Shown piece by piece: positions 22,302 to 31,717 of a DNA stretch of 64,000 nucleotides. The DNA lies in assembly GCF_000002235.5 (NCBI RefSeq), contig NW_022145563.1, positions 62,001 to 126,000 of the forward strand, in the 5' to 3' direction. The notes under the pieces were generated by a model. It did no database searches and was not told the origin of the DNA. It saw nothing but the letters and a program-made list of their open reading frames with translations. The position numbers were made by a program, and so were the translations under genes. Position 1 is the stretch's first letter, and each line of letters begins with the position of its first letter. The DNA comes from Strongylocentrotus purpuratus (taxonomy: Eukaryota > Echinodermata > Echinoidea > Camarodonta > Strongylocentrotidae).

Positions 22302-23090
22302 GTGAGATTGGAGACGGACATACATATATCCTTGAAAAGTAAAAAATATACCGTAGCGATCTTTCTTGATTTAGAAAAAGCATATGATTCGCTATGGAAA
22401 ACAGGTCTACTAAGAAAATTATCTATCTTAGGCATTGGTGGAAAAATGTTACTTTTTATAAAAGCATTTCTATTGAGTAGGATTTCTAATGTGAGGATAA
22501 ATAACTAAATGTCTCGCCACTACACGTTAGAAAATGGAATCCCGCAAGAAAGTTCATTAAGTCCTTTATTATTTACTTTAACGTTAAATGATCTCAAGAT
22601 AAATGTAAGTTATGCTATGCTGATGACATTGCAATCTGGTGTTCAAATAAGGATTTAGAGCTGGCCCGCAGGAAATTACAAGAGGCCCTGCATGAGCTTG
22701 AGATATGGTGTTGGACGTGGAAGTTAAACGTTTCCCCTACCAAATCTGCAGTATATAGTCTTTACCAACAAACAAAAGAAAGATATTCTTCTACAAATAA
22801 AAGGACATAATCTGCCTATATGCGAGCAGTATAAGTTCCTTGGTGTGAGGTTTGACTCCAATTTAACTTGGTCTGTCCATATAGATTCTATCATTGATAA
22901 ATGTAAGAAAAGAATAAACTTGCTACGTTGTGTCTCCGGCACCCCCTGGGGAAGTAAGTATGAGATTTTGATGATGATTTATAAAGGACTTATCCTATCC
23001 ATTTTGGACTATGGGAGTGAAATGTATGATTCTGCTTGTATATCTTTAACAAAAAAAACTTGACTCTATCCAATACAGAGCCTTAAAAAT
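22302..23090 (+). pseudogene. Reverse transcriptase fragment, disrupted
   Basis: RT motif A is readable as FLDLEKAYDSLW at about 22355-22390. A stop follows at 22506-22508, then motif B as NGIPQESSLSPLLF (the usual Gly after Gln is Glu). The catalytic YADD box (CYADDIAIWC, about 22614-22643) is in a different frame, so at least one stop and one frameshift separate the conserved boxes. A further open piece (about 22845-23063) reads as the post-catalytic thumb region (SNLTWSVHID, ILDYGSEMYDSA). The copy cannot make an active RT. Confidence 0.85.
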
Positions 23091-23112
23091 TATTACAGGC
23101 ACAATACACAAT

Positions 23113-24324
23113 GTGTCCTTGGAGGCTTTACAAGTTTTGACCGGGGAGCTGCCTCTGAGATATCGTAGAAGGTTGTTAAATGATAACTTTCGAGTTTATT
23201 TACTGTCTAGTACTTTAAACCACCCAACAAAAGAAGTATTGGGTGATGACTATGATTTAAATAACTTAGAATGGAAGATAGGAGAAGGACCTTTTAAACT
23301 GCGATCCTTTAGAGACGAAGTAGTGGTGGAAGGGCAAACCAACTTATTGCCGAAAATCCCAGAATGGCGGTTAGCACGACCACAAGTGTCTTTCGAACAC
23401 CATGGCAAAGTGCAAAAAAAGGAAATGCCTCCATTTGAAATAAAATCGATTGTTCTAGATAGCATTGGAAATTCATGGAATGGGTTTTTACATATATATA
23501 CAGATGGTTCTAAACTCGAGGATGGGAAGACAGGAGCCGCATTTTATGTGTCTCATTATAATGTGGTGAAATTTTTTAGATTATCCCATGTCTGTATTAT
23601 GAGAGCAGAACTAGTGGCCATACTAATGGCACTAGAGTGGATTAATACATTTATTGAATCCTCTTCGGTGGCAATTTTTAGCGACGCTTTGTCAGCTTTA
23701 CAAATGATCGATTCATACTTTATTAGATGTGCTATTGTAAATGAAATTTTATCCATAATTAATATTTTGCAGTTTAAGGATGTTTGTGTTGCTTTTGAAT
23801 GGATTCCGTCACATTGCGATATTAGGGGCAATGAGATCGTAGATCGGGCTGCCAAAAAAGGAGCCATGAAAAGGTGTATAGACATAGTTATACCAAATAC
23901 AAGAAGTGAATTGGCAGCCTCTCGTTTGATCCATTATAACAAATTATGGCAAGCAGAATGGGACAATGCAGAACACGGTAGATTTTTATATGCTTTGCAT
24001 AGCGACGTTTCAAAGCCCATACATAGACAAGGCCTATCTCGCAGAGAAGAATGCTTGATACAACAACTAAGAGTAGGTAACTGTAGTTTAAATTATTACC
24101 TTTTTCAAATTAACCAACACGATACTGGTCTTTGTGAAGTTTGTCAAGAAGATGAAACAATTAAACATTTTATTTTCTATTGTACAAAATACGACAAAGA
24201 TAGACGTCTCTTAAAAGAAAGGATTAAATTGAACAACCCCAATCTGAAACAATTATTGATGTCTAACCCAATTTTTACTCGTGAATTATTGGGTTACATA
24301 TACGATACTAATCGTTTTAGATAG
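23113..24324 (+). CDS. LINE C-terminal ORF with RNase H domain and zinc knuckle (403 aa)
   Basis: Open frame of 403 codons, in effect the C-terminal half of a non-LTR retrotransposon polyprotein. The RNase H domain starts near residue 127: HIYTDGSK (first Asp), MRAELVAI (Glu), IFSDALSAL (Asp) and GNEIVDRAAKK (last Asp), with WIPSHCDIRGN between, so all four catalytic acids are present. Residues ~340-360 carry a CxxC...H...C knuckle (CEVC, then KHFIFYC). The intact frame contrasts with the damaged RT just upstream. The first ATG is probably not a real start. Confidence 0.75.
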   Translation: MSLEALQVLTGELPLRYRRRLLNDNFRVYLLSSTLNHPTKEVLGDDYDLNNLEWKIGEGPFKLRSFRDEVVVEGQTNLLPKIPEWRLARPQVSFEHHGKVQKKEMPPFEIKSIVLDSIGNSWNGFLHIYTDGSKLEDGKTGAAFYVSHYNVVKFFRLSHVCIMRAELVAILMALEWINTFIESSSVAIFSDALSALQMIDSYFIRCAIVNEILSIINILQFKDVCVAFEWIPSHCDIRGNEIVDRAAKKGAMKRCIDIVIPNTRSELAASRLIHYNKLWQAEWDNAEHGRFLYALHSDVSKPIHRQGLSRREECLIQQLRVGNCSLNYYLFQINQHDTGLCEVCQEDETIKHFIFYCTKYDKDRRLLKERIKLNNPNLKQLLMSNPIFTRELLGYIYDTNRFR

Positions 24325-24468
24325 CTTTTAAAGCTATCAGGGATCCCCTTAACTTATGTCGATCCTGTAATAATATATAAAATGAAGTATTTGCGGTTTT
24401 TCCATGAACAATTGCAACTAACTCCCATCTCGCCTTTTATGTGCATTTTATGCAATTTTAATATTGCA

Positions 24469-24507
<39 letters not shown>

Positions 24508-25352
24508 TTTTTTTTAATAAAACCATATCACTATTAATTTCATTTCACCAAGGAAAGTCGCTCGTGGGCTTGATTTCCGAAGCCCACGCCAAAGCTATAC
24601 ACGAAATTGACTGGCGCAAATAATCTTTGAGATTGAAGAGCGCCATCTAAACGGAGAACCAACCAACCAACCTATAAAACAATGTTTATTGACTAAAATC
24701 GACTGATTAGCTATTCTCGTTCGGAAATTATATACCACAACTACATACTCTGAGATTGTCATGGTCGCAGCTACCATTATACGGCCGTAGGAGCTATTTT
24801 AAATTTATCAAAATTTACCGGGAGCACCGGTAAATCTTTATATTCAATTTTTCTCGAAAGCAGAAGTGTTTTAGGGGCTAAAATTTCTGATGTTTTTAAT
24901 ACATCCACAGGGGCATCCAAATATATCAAAATTGTAAAGAATCACTATCCACCCATTTTTCAAAATTTCCCAAAACTTTGTAATACCTTTAATCTATTCC
25001 TACGTACCGGTTTTAGTCATTAGGCCTATAGTCATCATTTTTTTTTTTTATAAAGAGTTGAATACCGTCTGTGATCGTAGACTGGAGCTATAATGACGGT
25101 GGTTGTTTTAATCGTTTATGTGGAAGAAAGAAACTGTTTATTGTTTAGGCCCTCATTAGCAAGTCTCAGAGTATAGTCTATTCTTCATTCCTACAAATGA
25201 ACCGATTGTAAAAATCATATATATTTATAGTTGAGAAACATGCTTTAAAGTCAATTTCAACGGATAAGATACTCAATTTTTGTTTGTTTTATTATTTCCT
25301 AGTTAAATATTTTCCTATCAGTCTAAGTCTTCAAAAGGCCTAGTCATTTTTC

Positions 25353-25384
<32 letters not shown>

Positions 25385-26157
25385 GAAAGAAAGTTGAATA
25401 AGGTCTGTGATCGTAGACTGGAGCTTTAGTTATGGAAAGCGACGTGTGCAATCATTACGAAGAAGGTGCAATGCATTTAGAAAACTCTTCGAGTGCACTG
25501 ACTGAGCTGAGCTGAGCTAAGCTGTCGAAGTGATCATCCATTGATACAGCAGAATTTGGTAAGCTAATTGCACCTTAAGTTCTTAATATTTGTGAATTTT
25601 ATTCGGAAATCTGTAGCCCGTAGACGATTTTGCATTAACTTAATGAAACAGCTGACTGTACGCGCCACGCAGCCTTTCCAACGTACAGACCATGCAGCCG
25701 AGGCGAGCCCGAGCTCACGGGCCAAGCCAAGGTAGCGGCGGGGGTGGCTACGCGACGCAGGTGGTGATGAAGATCTGCCAAGAAATGACATCGGTTGAGT
25801 AACTCTCACACACAGCTAGATCTAGACACAAATAACCGTCTCTGATCTGTATGGGAATTTCTTTGATAAGACTGATGATGTTTGTCAACCTTCCCCTTAC
25901 ACAGACAGTGCGACGGTGCGGTGACCCTTGCCGCACACACACAAGCCGACAAGGGCCCGAGTAGGCCTAGCTGATTTTCTTTCACTGGAATCTTGTGAAA
26001 AGTTAGCTCTCAGTTTTTCTTATTTAGACTTAACAATTTGATTTATTAACAAGGATGTGAGTTGTGACAGTTTAGCTTTTCCCCCCTCACTTCAGGTAGC
26101 ATTCATTCAGTCTAAGATCATCTTCGAAGATCAGGAAAGTTTCTCTGGAGTACCAAG

Positions 26158-29100
26158 ATGGCTACCCAGAGCTCGAGCAGACTCAATAAACCCGCTGTGA
26201 GGGTGTTCATCGAGATGCTGGCAGAAGAAGACATCTTAGCTACACTCGATCCTCAAGGTCAGTGAATGTTTGGTATTCAAGTTTGCTGTCTTATTGAATG
26301 CTGAAACTTTTAATTATTGAGTGGGGTCATAGGGGTGAGGACTAATAATAAATAATAAAATTCAAATTTTTAAGCACTTTACATTGTAATTATTATTATT
26401 TTACTTTTTCTAACATAATTGTGCACACACTCCACACCCTGTGGAGTTTTTCAGCTAGGCACCATTTTACAAGCTCACACGTGCCAATCCAACCACATTA
26501 ACGTTTGCATCCGGGTACCTATTTAACACCTGGGTGCAGAGAAGTAATTTAAATAAAATGCCATGCCAGGGATTGAACCTGTGACCTTTGCATCTCTAAT
26601 CAAGTGTGATATAGCTGGGTTGATGAATAGCTTTGAGCATCAGTTACTTTTCATTATTGGTGATGATGTGTTTCCGGACTGCTTGTAATTCAGATATCAT
26701 TTAATACACCTAAGTCTTTCAATCCCATTTGAAGACCTCTGTAATTACAAGTCGTTGTCTTACCACAGACCAGTAGTGCATCTGCTTGCCGCATGGTTTG
26801 AACCCATGACCTTCTGTTTTCAAGACCAATGCTCTTTTTACTGAGCCATGGTGTTAAGAGGAGGTCCAGACTTGTTTCAAGGCAGTCAACCCTACTTAAG
26901 CAACTACCTGTATAGGAGGACCACCTGTCTATTATGAAGACCAAATTTTGTGGTTTCCCTTGAAAGTGGTTACTCATTGAAACATGCTAAAGGAACCTGT
27001 TCTTAGAGACCGCCTGCCTATGAAAATCACAGACCTTGTCTCCCTTGATTTGTCTTCATATACAGGTTTCACTGTAATTTTAATGGAAAGTAAATAAGAT
27101 ATCATCCTGACAGACAGGCCACATCAGTATTTTGCTGTAAAGTCTGAAACCATACATAAACCACTATGAAACTTGCTTTCCTGGGGGTGTTTCACAAAGA
27201 TCCCACGTTGAACTTATCTCTAAGTTGGACTTAACAATTATGGACAGCCGTGATTAGCATGTTTGAAAATATTTTGTAAAAATTGTTTTTAAAAATGTTG
27301 ATTGAAATCATTCACATTTTCTGTTATCAAGGAGATTTCATGTTCTTGATGTGGAATTTATGAAAAGTCTAAAATATTGAATTTTGCTTTTGAATATATA
27401 TATTTGAAGGATACAAATTGCTCTCTATAATGTTTAAGTTCAACTTAGAGTTAAGTTTGACTTAAAATCTTTGTGAAACACCCCCCAGTACACTGACTCA
27501 TCAATTGAAATATCACTGACACAATGGATAAATGACTATGATGTCTGTTTGTGTTTCTCTGCAGGGCTGGTTTGGATGGAGGGGAGACTAGTAAGTGTTG
27601 ACGAGCCTGAGAATATCGCTGTACTTTACGATTCAACGGGTAGAGCCAGAATAGACTACAGCAGTGTCAGGAGGCTTCGCTCACACAATGATAACGTCAT
27701 CGCAGGTGAGAAATTTATACTCAAAAGTGTAATACAGTATAACTTATGAACTAGAGATTGAATGTGAATGTGAATTCATGTTCATATTCATATTCATATT
27801 TATTTCATTTCCAACAGAAAGGTAAACAAAGATATTACTTTTTTTTTCCATACATAATTCATTTTCCCTGGAAACTATACAAATACACTTTGCACAAATA
27901 TAATAAAATTATTACAAGAAATTCTTAATTTCTGAGGAAATGGGGGGGGGGGGGGGATCCACTAAAATGCAGTGCTTGTAGTTTGTGGATCCCCCAGAAA
28001 AAAATATAATTGTTTCAAATTTTGCCTTCGAAGACTTAGAAAACACAAGACAATATTACAAAACCATGAAACGAACAAAGAGAAGTAAAACAGATAAGAA
28101 GGACAAGGGAAAAGGGGGAAGAAGGAAGAAATTGGTCTGTCAAGAAAGTGTATGGTCCTCAATGATTGATGCTAATAAGCTTCAGCACCGATTTGCTCAG
28201 ATCCGATACATCTACGTTGACCGAATTGATTAGTATTGATAATATAAAGACCAGCCCTTGAGGGATTCATAGTTAGAAGGACACTCTCATCGGCAGAAAA
28301 GGCATGTTGGGCAAGCATCTTAATAAAGTTATGCTAAGGAGAATATTCCTTGATGTTTGGTTTAAAGCATGTCTGCACTAGTTTGGCCAGGAACGATTAG
28401 ACCTCCTTCATGGTCACTGACAGGGGGTATCTCATCAAATCAGCTCTCTGTTAACATAAGAAAAAGGGGACCATGGAGGACCAACGGGTACCGCTTAGGC
28501 ATTGTTTGCTATATAGAGGGCGCAAGTAGATACAAGTAGTACAGTCCTACTTTAACCAAGATGTGATCCCTTCTTATTAATGTTCTTGTTAAAATTTAGA
28601 TATGTCAATAATGACATTATTTTGGGACAATGTGACTTGCACAAAGCACAGTACAGCATAGACCTTATAGCTGACACTGGTTGGTAAAGTTATAATTTCT
28701 TGCTGTAAGGCTAGTCTGCAGCAACAGACGCATTAAACATAATTCCATAAAGTCTTAAAGGTCGGATGAAATCCAAATATAAGTGGATTCATGGTGATGT
28801 GCAGGGCTGCATATAACTCATATTTTGTTACTCATACATCTAAATATATTTCAAAGATTTTTAAATATTGTTTAAAATAATTTACTCAGACCTGCTAAGC
28901 TCCACCCTAAAAACCCTGCAAACTACTGTAAGGCATTAAGTTAGGACAAGTACCCAGACACCTCCCTAAACCGCTCCCTAATTTAAAGTGGGACTGTACT
29001 ACTTGTTGCTACTTGCGCCCTCTATATAGCAAACAATGCTTAAGCGGTACCCGTTGGTCCCCCATGATCCCCTTTTTCTGATGTTAATTGGAAGCTGATT

Positions 29101-29853
29101 TGATGAGATAACCAACTGTCAGTGACCAGCAGGGAGGTCTAATCCCTCCTGGCCAAACTAGTGTAGGCAGGCTTTTAAGAAAACTACCACAAGCAGTTAA
29201 ATTGATTTCAAAAATTTCTCCTACTTAAATTGAAGTTAGTTTTTTAGCATTATAATGAATGATGTGAAATCAATATTCTAAGCTCTATGGTAGGGAAGAC
29301 AAGCTCTGCACAAACCTGTCGCTCAAATTTTAATATTTATGATAATTAAATGCAATAGCAAGTTTCGTGTCTTGTTCTGTATGTATCCATGTTTATTTCC
29401 AAATTTAACCCATTAGCTACTGGTAGTGGGTGTTTCATGTGTTAACTCTAGGAGAATGAGAGAAATCGGATGTCAACATGAAGAAATTGTTTTGTTAAAA
29501 AAAAGTTAGGAGTCTATGGGTTAAAATTTGGTTTGTTTTCCTCAAAATTGATCACAGGTGTTAACAAAATGTTTTGACTAGCCCCTCATAGGCGTCATTC
29601 CATCTAACCTCACCATTCTCTGTGTGTTGTTTCAGTTGATTCTATCGTGATGGTGGTTGGGAAGGTGGTGTCGTACCCTCCGGATCCTCTCATCAAGGCG
29701 ATCAAGATCTCGCGGGTCAGCAGCTGCGAGTCAGGTGAGGTCATATGGGACCTGGAGGTCCGGGAACAACACAGGGCGGTCTTCAGGCAGAGGTACGAGG
29801 ACCGGATCGCGGAACATGGAGACCCTTTTGCACACTACCCAATGGGCTATTAG
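26158..29853 (+). CDS. RMI2: RecQ-mediated genome instability protein 2 (RMI2), 3 exons
   Basis: Small OB-fold subunit of the BLM-TOP3A-RMI1-RMI2 dissolvasome, which resolves double Holliday junctions without crossovers in the nucleus. Exons 26158-26257, 27565-27705 and 29636-29853 join in phase to 459 nt, 152 residues plus stop (human RMI2 is 147). Recognisable blocks are GLVWMEGRLVSVD (compare AVWMQGRVV in human), VDSIVMVVGKVVS followed by a Pro-rich turn and IKAIKIS, and the C-terminal IWDLEVREQHRAVF (human LWELEVEDLHRN). The N-terminal 33 residues are poorly conserved, as in other RMI2 proteins. The start is the first ATG of exon 1, in context AAGATGG. The gene is head-to-head with NRDC, 6.2 kb apart. 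Intron 2 carries a long-TIR element, and a related repeat begins about 80 bp after the stop. The family call rests on spaced similarity in a short protein, but length, exon closure and C-terminal match all agree. Confidence 0.9.
26785..26870 (-). mobile_element. tRNA-derived SINE head fragment in RMI2 intron 1
   Basis: Reverse strand reads CATGGCTCAGTAAAAAGAGC, then an anticodon-arm-like region, then the B box GGGTTCAAACCATG. No closed acceptor stem and no intact cloverleaf, so it is a SINE rather than a functional tRNA. A second possible head in the same intron (GGGATTGAACC on the plus strand near 26571) is more degraded. Confidence 0.5.
26884..27073. mobile_element. TIR element of the ACAGGTTTCACT family, copy 2
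   Basis: AGTCAACCCTACTTAAGCAA to CATATACAGGTTTCACTGTA, with internal GGACCACCTGTCTATTATGA. In RMI2 intron 1, about 110 bp left of another TIR element (27183). Confidence 0.7.
27183..27486. mobile_element. About 305-bp TIR element, family GGGGTGTTTCACAAAGATC, copy 1
   Basis: Left end GGGGGTGTTTCACAAAGATC, right end ATCTTTGTGAAACACCCCCC, then inner arms AACTTATCTCTAAGTTGGAC / AAGTTCAACTTAGAG. The 31.4 kb copy shares both arms and much of the interior in the same orientation class. Lies in RMI2 intron 1, ending about 80 bp before exon 2. Confidence 0.85.
28361..29178. mobile_element. 818-bp element with about 195-bp terminal inverted repeats
   Basis: The left arm (28361-28555: TTTAAAGCATGTCTGCACTA, GGGCGCAAGTAG) is the reverse complement of the right arm (28982-29178: CTACTTGCGCCCTCTATATA, GGCAGGCTTTTAA) with moderate divergence. 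The spacer 28556-28981 has no ORF. Related single-arm copies occur at 29934, 37315 and 55161. Lies in RMI2 intron 2. Confidence 0.85.
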
Positions 29854-29933
29854 GACTAAAAGTGGAGACCAGTCCTATGGACCATTTGCACAAAAAAGAG
29901 AAACAGTTTTACTATACCATGGGGTAATAGGAC

Positions 29934-30130
29934 TTAAAGGCCCACTGCACTACTTGTAGCTACTTGCGCCCTCTATATAACAAACAGTGCCTAATCGGTG
30001 ACCATTTGTCCCCCATGATCCTCTTTTTCTTATGTTAACTGAGAGCCGAGTTGATGAGATAACCACCTGTCCAGTGACCTTGCAGGGCGGTCTAATCCCT
30101 CCTGTAAACTACGGCAGATATATGCTTTAA
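29934..30130. mobile_element. Single-arm copy of the long-TIR element after RMI2
   Basis: CTTAAAGGCCCACTGCACTA, GCTACTTGCGCCCTCTATAT, AGTTGATGAGATAACCACCT, GGTCTAATCCCTCCTGTAAA match the right arm of the 28.4-29.2 kb element. It begins about 80 bp after the RMI2 stop, so the RMI2 3' UTR probably runs into it. Confidence 0.8.
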
Positions 30131-30983
30131 GGAAAAGACCAGTTCTATGACAGAAAGTGCCATTTTACTCTGAAATTTACTATGTAGACTTGAGTTTGGA
30201 TGGGTTTGACACAGGAGAGTAACCTGTTCAACTATTCCTTGGACCAGATGAAAAAGTCCTGAAGAGGTACCAGGAATGGATCAAGAATACAGAAAACCCT
30301 AGTGCGTACTATCCCATGGATAGTAAGGACTTGGCATGGTGATAAAAGAGCTAGGCTTTTAACTATTCCAGAAGGACAGAACAGACTGACTTTTTACTAT
30401 CCTAGACAAGAATAGGTACCAGAACTCAAATGGGCGATGAGGTCCTTTGGCAAGGACCAGACCTACAAATGAGAGTGACATGATGTTCCTTTGTCCAGAA
30501 ATACTAGAGATGAATGAGTACCAGGAACGCATCAATAAATATAGAGACCACAGGGCACTCTCTATCCACTGGGCTATTAGGACTTGAGGCGGGAACTAAT
30601 CGCAGTCACCTCCAAGAGAGAGAGTGACAATGTTACTGTTCCTGTCCTATAAGCTATGACGGGAGGTATTGAATGTTCTTACAAGAGAGAGAGACTTTTA
30701 CTAACCTATGGGCTTTTCCTCAAGGCAGGAACCAGTCTTATTTAAGAATGTAGAAACAAGAAAGACAAGTTATAGACACGAGGACAGCTGTCCAATAGTA
30801 GGAGTAGGAGAAGGGGGAGAAAATATTTTGTTTTGTTATGTTTTTTAGTATTTAGTATTTTAGTAGTTGTATAACATGTAGAATAGTAACAGTATGATTT
30901 GTTTATGCAATATTTATGCAGAAGTTTTTCACAGTTTTCTGTTTAACTCCTAACAATGAGATATTGCCCTCACCATCCATCTA

Positions 30984-31207
30984 CAGTGAAACTTGTGAAA
31001 CCTGTACATAAAGACCGCTCAAGGGATACAAGAAAGGTGGTATTTATAGGCAGGTAGGTGGTCTCTACAGGTTCCTTTAGTATATGTTTCAATGAGAAAC
31101 CACTTTAAAGGAGGGGGGGGGGGGGGGGGGGCGAAATGTGGTCTGTATAGACGGGTTGTCTTCCTATATAACTTACAAGTGGGCGCTAAAGCAGGATTGA
31201 CTGTATT
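30984..31207. mobile_element. TIR element of the ACAGGTTTCACT family, copy 3, with poly-G interior
   Basis: Reverse orientation: CAGTGAAACTTGTGAAACCT at the left, GGATTGACTGTATT at the right. A G run of about 20 (31112-31131) interrupts the segment corresponding to the centre of the other copies. Confidence 0.7.
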
Positions 31208-31405
31208 ATGTTCAGTTTTGCTGTGATTTTTGCTATTGATAACTGTGTCATGTCTGAATGGGCCTTAAGATGTATAGACATGGAAACATTTTAACAACAG
31301 AGGGCAGGCTTCATAAACTCGATAGATCTATGTCGGGTGGTTATCGCTACATGGTTATTGGTACGGTGGTGCTAAGAGGAAGGTCAGATAGTCATTCAAC
31401 CGATC

Positions 31406-31717
31406 TGGGGGTGTTTCACAAAGATCCTAAGTAGAACTTAACACTAAGTTGGACTTAAAAATTATGGACAGCCATTGGAGCCTTAAAATGAAATATATTC
31501 AAAAGCAGAAATTCGAGTATTTTAGACTTTTTATAAATTCCACATCAAGCACATGAATTCTCCTTGATAATAGAAAATTAAGAATGATTTGAATCAACAT
31601 TTTATGCCTCTTAAAATATTTTTTACAAAATAATTTCAAAGATGCTAATGGCTTTCCATAATTTTTAAGTCCAACTTAGAGATAAGTTCAACTTAGGACC
31701 TTTGTGAAACACCCCCC
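31406..31717. mobile_element. About 310-bp TIR element, same family, copy 2
   Basis: Termini TGGGGGTGTTTCACAAAGAT and CCTTTGTGAAACACCCCCC, with the internal GGACTTAAAAATTATGGACA shared with the 27.2 kb copy. The internal part (ATATTCAAAAGCAGAAATTC) is in inverted order relative to copy 1, as expected for an internally symmetric foldback. Confidence 0.85.

Larger units (their letters stand above)
22302..24590 (+). mobile_element. 5'-truncated LINE of the RNase H-bearing I/Jockey-type group
   Basis: Begins abruptly inside the reverse transcriptase domain next to a CA microsatellite and runs through RNase H to a 3' region. That region has a long T tract (24473-24502, resuming to about 24515), an AATAAA at 24516-24521 and a 9-bp-stem hairpin at 24563-24588. 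Upstream lies a 7SL-like SINE. The RT part is broken (see pseudogene entry) while the RNase H part is open. Exact 3' terminus and target-site duplication were not resolved. Confidence 0.85.
21020..25440. repeat. Diverged direct repeats bracketing the LINE, upstream of RMI2
   Basis: Related segments recur at about 21120-21390, 21834-21920, 25000-25210 and 25230-25440. Shared words include GAAACTTGCT, CTAATTTTGTGCTT, GGCCTAGTCATTTTT, AGACTGGAGCTATAAT and AGTCTATTCTTCAT. Order and orientation are kept, so this is an old local duplication into which the SINE-LINE block (22.1-24.6 kb) was inserted. No coding potential seen. Confidence 0.6.

Noticed and set aside
27985..28233. 82-codon plus-strand ORF in RMI2 intron 2 with a Lys-rich stretch
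   Set aside because: No recognised domain, no splice or promoter context, and it starts right after a poly-G run; probably chance.
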